Of a stretch of DNA of 9,532 nucleotides, positions 6,026 to 9,532 are shown piece after piece. The first letter of the stretch is position 1, and every line of letters starts with the position of its first letter. The DNA comes from Lachnospiraceae bacterium (GTDB taxonomy: Bacteria > Bacillota > Clostridia > Lachnospirales > Lachnospiraceae), in the NCBI GenBank assembly GCA_017958585.1, contig JAGDCK010000086.1:1-9532 (forward strand), in the 5' to 3' direction. Made by a program: the position numbers and the translations under genes. The notes beneath the pieces are model-generated. The model saw nothing but the letters and a program-made list of their open reading frames with translations, had not been told where the DNA came from and did not search any database.

Positions 6026-6814
6026 ATGTTAGAGATAAACAGTATTTCAAAAACCTTTAACCCCGGAACCGTTAATGAAAAGACAGCCTTAAACAAGCTT
6101 TCATTAAGTGTGGCAGACGGTGATTTCATTTCCATAATAGGAGCAAACGGTGCCGGAAAATCCACATTGTTTAATGCAATCGGCGGAACATTTTTTACGG
6201 ACGAAGGTTCCATAATCCTTGACGGAGAGGACATAACCCTTCAGCCGGAGCACATTCGAAGCAGAAAGATCGGAAGACTTTTCCAGAATCCCATGCTGGG
6301 AACTGCCCCGGATATGAGCATCATGGAAAACCTTGCCCTTGCTGCGGGAAGCGGCGGATGGCTATCGAGACTTTCCAAAAAGGACAAGGAGTTTTTCAGA
6401 GAGAAGGTTTCTCTTTTAAATATGGGACTTGAAGACAGGATGAATCATCCCGTGGGTCTTTTATCCGGAGGACAGAGGCAGGCTCTTACCCTTATGATGG
6501 CAACCATCAATCCGCCAAAACTGTTGCTTTTGGATGAGCATACGGCGGCTCTTGACCCTGCCACCAGCGACAAGGTGCTGGAACTTACGGAATCCATAAT
6601 TGCGGAGAACAACCTCACATGTCTTATGATCACCCACAATATGGAGACAGCCCTGAATCTCGGAAACAGGACACTTATGATGAATGACGGAAATATCATC
6701 TACGATGTGTCGGGGGAAGAGAGAAAAGGCCTGCATGTGTCGGACCTGCTGTTAAAATTCAGAGAGAATGCGGGAAAAGAACTGGACAACGACAGGATGC
6801 TCCTTGGAAATTAA
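6026..6814 (+). CDS. trpZ: Tryptophan ABC transporter ATP-binding protein TrpZ
   Basis: This 262-aa cytosolic ATPase powers the importer. Visible motifs are Walker A GANGAGKST (39-47), Q-loop in RLFQNPMLG, signature LSGGQ (146-150), Walker B LLLLDE (Asp170, Glu171), D-loop AALDP, and H-loop His204 in MITHNM. That is a complete single nucleotide-binding domain, so two copies would serve a TrpY dimer. The ribosome site GGGAGG (6010-6015) is inside the last codons of trpY, 10 nt before ATG 6026. A terminator follows at 6838-6869, making this the last gene of the operon. Walker motifs make the ATPase call certain; assignment to tryptophan depends on the upstream T-box and on trpX. Confidence 0.94.
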   Translation: MLEINSISKTFNPGTVNEKTALNKLSLSVADGDFISIIGANGAGKSTLFNAIGGTFFTDEGSIILDGEDITLQPEHIRSRKIGRLFQNPMLGTAPDMSIMENLALAAGSGGWLSRLSKKDKEFFREKVSLLNMGLEDRMNHPVGLLSGGQRQALTLMMATINPPKLLLLDEHTAALDPATSDKVLELTESIIAENNLTCLMITHNMETALNLGNRTLMMNDGNIIYDVSGEERKGLHVSDLLLKFRENAGKELDNDRMLLGN

Positions 6815-6837
6815 TATGTAAACATACGAGACTTAAT

Positions 6838-6869
6838 GCCCTTTCAGATTATTTGAGAGGGCTTTTGTT
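6838..6869 (+). terminator. Intrinsic terminator of the trpXYZ operon
   Basis: GCCCTTTCA (6838-6846) pairs with TGAGAGGGC (6854-6862) over 9 bp with one T-G wobble and a 7-nt loop, followed by TTTTGTT (6863-6869). It begins 23 nt after the trpZ stop codon. Confidence 0.88.
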
Positions 6870-6874
6870 AGTTT

Positions 6875-6918
6875 GTGCGCCATGGGCGCGCTCTAACGAG
6901 CCGATGGAAGCTGAGCTT
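6875..6918. repeat. Second small hairpin cluster
   Basis: Three short inverted repeats follow the trpXYZ terminator. They are GTGCGCC-ATG-GGCGCGC (6875-6891, 7 bp with one wobble and a 3-nt loop), GCTC-TAAC-GAGC (6890-6901) and AAGC-TGA-GCTT (6908-6918). The first two overlap by two bases. The style, GC-rich mini-stems with 3-4-nt loops in series, is like the cluster at 24-114, though the sequences are not the same. The last two stems are only 4 bp and could be chance. Confidence 0.35.
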
Positions 6919-6981
6919 ACTCAAGCGGACATTTGTCGACTGTTGATCATTGATGAAAAAAGCGAAGTGTTTTCAACTATG

Positions 6982-6990
6982 TGTTATAAT
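6982..6990 (+). promoter_or_regulatory. Extended -10 promoter for the YgjP-like gene
   Basis: TG-T-TATAAT is a perfect extended -10 element (TGnTATAAT). No good -35 hexamer lies 16-18 bp upstream, which extended -10 promoters tolerate. The predicted start near 6997 gives a leader of about 50 nt before the TTG start at 7047. Confidence 0.6.
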
Positions 6991-7046
6991 ATTGGAAAAG
7001 TTTGGGCTACACAGACTTTTGATCAATTAACAGGCAGGAAAAAGAA

Positions 7047-7598
7047 TTGAAATACAAGCTTATTCGCTCAAGGCGAAGGACAATACAGATTTCAATAGAT
7101 GAAAACTGTGAACTGGTGGTACGTGCACCGCAAAGACTTTCCAAAATTTACATTGATTCCTTTGTTTTATCTAAGGCAGACTGGATAAACCGACACATGG
7201 AAAGAGCAAGGGAAAAGAAAAGAGAGGCTTTGGAGTACGGATACTTTACGGAAGAGGATCTGAGGGAACTTGCAGATAAGGCAAAGGAGGTCCTTCCGGG
7301 TAAGGTGGCATACTATGCAAAGATCCTCGGGGTGACTTACGGCAGGATAACCATAAGAGCGCAAAAGACCAGGTGGGGGAGCTGTTCCGCAAAGGGGAAT
7401 CTGAACTTTAACTGCCTTTTGATGCTGATGCCGGACAGAGTGATAGATTACGTGGTGGTACACGAGCTTTGCCACAGATTATTCATGGATCATTCCAAAC
7501 TGTTTTGGGGAAGCGTCAGTAAAGTGATACCCGATTACAAAGAGTGCAAAAAAGTGCTCAAAGAGAAGGGCGAAATATATATCAGGATGCTGTATTAA
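7047..7598 (+). CDS. YgjP-like M48/DUF45 metallopeptidase-family protein
   Basis: This 183-aa zinc metallopeptidase-like protein belongs to the YgjP/WLM-type DUF45 family. The N-terminal part (SRRRTIQISI...ELVVRAP) is a beta-rich segment, then FVLSKADWINRHM and a helix. The family hallmark RWGSCSAKGNLNFN (about 110-123) leads into HELCH (His139, Glu140, His143) and MDHSKLFW with His149 as the likely third zinc ligand. TTG 7047 is the start: AGGAAA (7037-7042) is just upstream, the N-terminus matches the family, and the next in-frame Met is near residue 50. It seems to be a single gene, with its own promoter and no obvious functional link to neighbours. The in vivo substrate of the family is not settled. 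The metal site is intact, so it is probably active. It is shorter than many YgjP proteins (about 230 aa), but the core is complete. Confidence 0.9.
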   Translation: MKYKLIRSRRRTIQISIDENCELVVRAPQRLSKIYIDSFVLSKADWINRHMERAREKKREALEYGYFTEEDLRELADKAKEVLPGKVAYYAKILGVTYGRITIRAQKTRWGSCSAKGNLNFNCLLMLMPDRVIDYVVVHELCHRLFMDHSKLFWGSVSKVIPDYKECKKVLKEKGEIYIRMLY

Positions 7599-7626
7599 AA
7601 AATATTAAAATTTAGAATTCTTTTAT

Positions 7627-7656
7627 TTGCCACAGTAGTGTGTTAAAGGTTATGAT
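7627..7656 (+). promoter_or_regulatory. Promoter of the citrate synthase gene
   Basis: TTGCCA (7627-7632) and TATGAT (7651-7656), 18 bp apart, form a reasonable sigma-A promoter in the 108-nt gap after the YgjP-like gene. Predicted start is near 7663, giving a leader of about 44 nt. No clear terminator for the preceding gene is visible in this gap. Confidence 0.6.
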
Positions 7657-7706
7657 AGGAGTGTAAGTAATCAGGAATAACGGTTTATGCAAAAAGGAGA
7701 GTATTA

Positions 7707-9056
7707 GTGAAGAAAAACGAATTATACTGTGAAGAACGTGCAAATCTGTGCAGAGAGGCCGATGCGATCGACCGTACACTCTTTGACGTATACGGTGTAC
7801 AACGTGGATTAAGGGACAAAAACGGAAACGGAGTTTTGGCCGGCCTCACCAATATTTCCAGGATCGAAGCTTTCAAGGTTGAAGACGGGGTAAAGACTCC
7901 CTGCGACGGAAAGCTTTGGTATAGAGGAATTGACGTAATCGATCTGGTTAACGGATTTAAGGGGAAGAGATTCGGATTCGAAGAGATTTCATATCTGCTT
8001 TTGTTCGGAAAACTTCCGGACAACGAAGAACTGATCAAATTCAGGGAAGCCCTGTGGGATGCCTGTGTTTTACCGAGAAACTTTACCAGGGATGTCATCA
8101 TGAAGGCTCCTTCCAGTGATATCATGAATTCCCTCACCAGAAGTGTGCTTACCCTTGCTTCCTATGACAAAAACTGCAGCGATACATCAATAGAAAATGT
8201 ACTTCGCCAGTCCATCAGCCTTATCAGCCTGTTTCCCATGCTTGCCGTTTATGGGTATCATGCTTACAATCATTACGAAAACAATGAGAGTATGTACATT
8301 CACAGACCCTCAAAAAAATATTCCACGGCAGAAAATCTGCTTATGATGTTAAGACCGGACAAGAAGTTTACAGAACTGGAAGCCAGGGTTTTGGACATTG
8401 CACTGGTGCTTCATATGGAGCATGGCGGCGGTAACAACTCCACCTTTACCACCAGAGTCGTGACATCATCAGGATCTGACACCTACTCTGTCATTGCGGC
8501 TGCCTTGTCGTCTTTAAAAGGCCCAAGACACGGTGGCGCCAATATCAAAGTTGTGGAGATGATGAAGGATATAGAGAAAAACGTATCCGACTGGACCAAT
8601 GAGGATGAGGTAAGAAATTATCTCACAAAGATCCTTAACAAAGAGGCGTTTGACAAAAAAGGCCTTATCTATGGTATGGGTCATGCGGTTTATTCCCTGT
8701 CAGACCCAAGAGCCCGTGTTTTTAAGGGATTTGTGGAAAAGCTTGCAACCGACAAGGGAAGGGAAAAGGATTTTGCGCTGTATTCCATGATCGAGCGCAT
8801 AGCTCCGGAAGTGATCGCATCAAAATCCCATATCTACAAGGGCGTAAGCGCCAATGTGGACTTTTACAGCGGTTTCGTGTACAGTATGCTTGAGATCCCG
8901 CTGGAACTCTATACACCCATCTTTGCAATCGCCAGGATAGTGGGATGGAGCGCCCACAGGATAGAAGAACTTAACAATATGGACAAGATCATAAGACCTG
9001 CATACAAGGCCGTTATCAATGAGGACAGGCCTTATGTGGAGATCGAAGACAGATAA
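7707..9056 (+). CDS. Citrate synthase (citrate/2-methylcitrate synthase family)
   Basis: This 449-aa enzyme would condense oxaloacetate with acetyl-CoA to citrate, the entry to the 2-oxoglutarate/glutamate branch in anaerobic clostridia; a methylcitrate role is not excluded. Conserved parts are LWYRGIDVIDLV, ISYLLLFGKLP, HMEHGGGNNSTFTTRV (236-251), GPRHGGAN with His275, GMGHAVY with His326, and Asp385 in VDFYSG. His275, His326 and Asp385 occupy the catalytic positions of the family. The length fits the longer form seen in clostridia. The start is GTG 7707, with AAGGAGA (7694-7700) 6 nt upstream. The DUF2974 gene begins 27 nt after its stop, so the two may be co-transcribed. No other TCA gene (aconitase, isocitrate dehydrogenase) is in the window. 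Family is sure; Si- versus Re-type does not arise, as Re-type belongs to another family. Confidence 0.94.
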   Translation: MKKNELYCEERANLCREADAIDRTLFDVYGVQRGLRDKNGNGVLAGLTNISRIEAFKVEDGVKTPCDGKLWYRGIDVIDLVNGFKGKRFGFEEISYLLLFGKLPDNEELIKFREALWDACVLPRNFTRDVIMKAPSSDIMNSLTRSVLTLASYDKNCSDTSIENVLRQSISLISLFPMLAVYGYHAYNHYENNESMYIHRPSKKYSTAENLLMMLRPDKKFTELEARVLDIALVLHMEHGGGNNSTFTTRVVTSSGSDTYSVIAAALSSLKGPRHGGANIKVVEMMKDIEKNVSDWTNEDEVRNYLTKILNKEAFDKKGLIYGMGHAVYSLSDPRARVFKGFVEKLATDKGREKDFALYSMIERIAPEVIASKSHIYKGVSANVDFYSGFVYSMLEIPLELYTPIFAIARIVGWSAHRIEELNNMDKIIRPAYKAVINEDRPYVEIEDR

Positions 9057-9082
9057 AAGCACAGACTTTTGAAGGTGAAAAC

Positions 9083-9532
9083 ATGATTGGAAACATAGTC
9101 GATTACATCAAAGAGTATGGGGGAGATACTTTTTCCGAGAGACCGTTGTGCGAAGTGGATGCTTTGGTTTTGGCGCAGTTTTCCTATCTGAAATTTGAGG
9201 GACTTATTCCCGGACCGGACGAAAACAAACCGTCGGTTTCCATGGAAAAACTCTCAGAAAGCCCGGATTTTGACAGGCTTTTTTCAGATGTCAGATATGA
9301 AAAGCCAAACAGGGCGCTGTACGAAGCAATGAGCGCAAGCAAAAGGTTTTCCGATATGTTGATCAACTGTCATATAAACATTGTGGAAAAAGAGAGGGAG
9401 ACCCAGTTTTCCGCAACCTCATTTGTGCTAAATGATAACAGGATCTTCATAGCTTTCAGAGGCACGGATGAAAATATAATCGGCTGGAAAGAGGATCTGA
9501 ATATGACTTTCATGGATCCCATCCCCGGTCAA
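9083..9532 (+). CDS. Mbeg1-like (DUF2974) alpha/beta-hydrolase, N-terminal part
   Basis: This gene runs off the window; 150 codons are visible and all are open. The start is ATG 9083, preceded by GAAGGTG (9071-9077). The translation opens MIGNIVDYIKEYGGDTFSE, followed by EVDALVLAQFSYLKFEG, then a region ending FSATSFVLNDNRIFIAFRGTDENIIGWKEDLNM. The FRGTD...GWKEDLNM segment is the oxyanion-region hallmark of the Mbeg1-like/DUF2974 family, related to class 3 lipases. The catalytic GxSxG nucleophile should lie beyond the window's end. The natural substrate of this family is not established. It follows citrate synthase by 26 nt and is probably in the same transcript, but no metabolic link between the two is evident. 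Confidence 0.85.
   Translation, partial: MIGNIVDYIKEYGGDTFSERPLCEVDALVLAQFSYLKFEGLIPGPDENKPSVSMEKLSESPDFDRLFSDVRYEKPNRALYEAMSASKRFSDMLINCHINIVEKERETQFSATSFVLNDNRIFIAFRGTDENIIGWKEDLNMTFMDPIPGQ

Noticed and set aside
6853..7050. 65-codon open frame whose TGA overlaps the TTG start of the YgjP-like gene
   Set aside because: It would begin inside the trpXYZ terminator, has no ribosome site, crosses the hairpin cluster and the extended -10 promoter, and resembles no known protein. A shorter ATG start at 6904 has the same problems. The stop/start overlap is most likely chance.
7687..7707. Six-codon ORF ending on the citrate synthase GTG start
   Set aside because: It includes the ribosome site of citrate synthase itself and has no site of its own; it is probably chance.

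Overview
The window suggests a low-to-moderate G+C Firmicute, most likely a Lachnospiraceae-type Clostridia (Butyrivibrio/Roseburia-like). Supporting signs are strong AGGAGG-type ribosome sites, a canonical T-box leader, two FeoA proteins plus a FeoB-associated Cys-rich mini-protein, and an Mbeg1-like (DUF2974) hydrolase. This placement is inference from gene content and style, not from a marker gene. All genes run on the + strand.

Region 1 (1-259) is non-coding. It holds a cluster of five short hairpins (24-114), then a good sigma-A promoter (TTGACG-17 bp-TACAAT) and a perfect 7-6-7 palindrome over the predicted transcription start, a plausible iron-regulator operator.

Region 2 (260-3554) is a ferrous-iron uptake operon: feoA, a second feoA, feoB (712 aa, G-domain plus Gate-containing membrane domain), a FeoB-associated Cys-rich single-TM protein, and a small HMA (CxxC) protein. 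A strong hairpin without a U-tract lies between feoB and the Cys-rich gene.

Region 3 (3607-6869) is a tryptophan-responsive uptake operon: promoter, T-box leader with UGG in the specifier loop and UGGC in the antiterminator bulge, terminator, then trpX (lipoprotein), trpY (permease), trpZ (ATPase) and an intrinsic terminator. Under tryptophan starvation, uncharged tRNA-Trp should stabilise the antiterminator and switch the transporter on. The three proteins together contain only two Trp residues.

Region 4 (6870-9532) holds a second small hairpin cluster, an extended -10 promoter, a YgjP/DUF45 metallopeptidase-like gene with a TTG start, then (own promoter, GTG start) a citrate synthase followed closely by a DUF2974 alpha/beta-hydrolase gene that runs off the end.

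I see no mobile element, CRISPR array, tRNA, rRNA or clearly new multi-gene system. The items most worth a second look are the hairpin clusters, the feo palindrome, the extended feo gene set, and the Trp-poor, Trp-controlled transporter.
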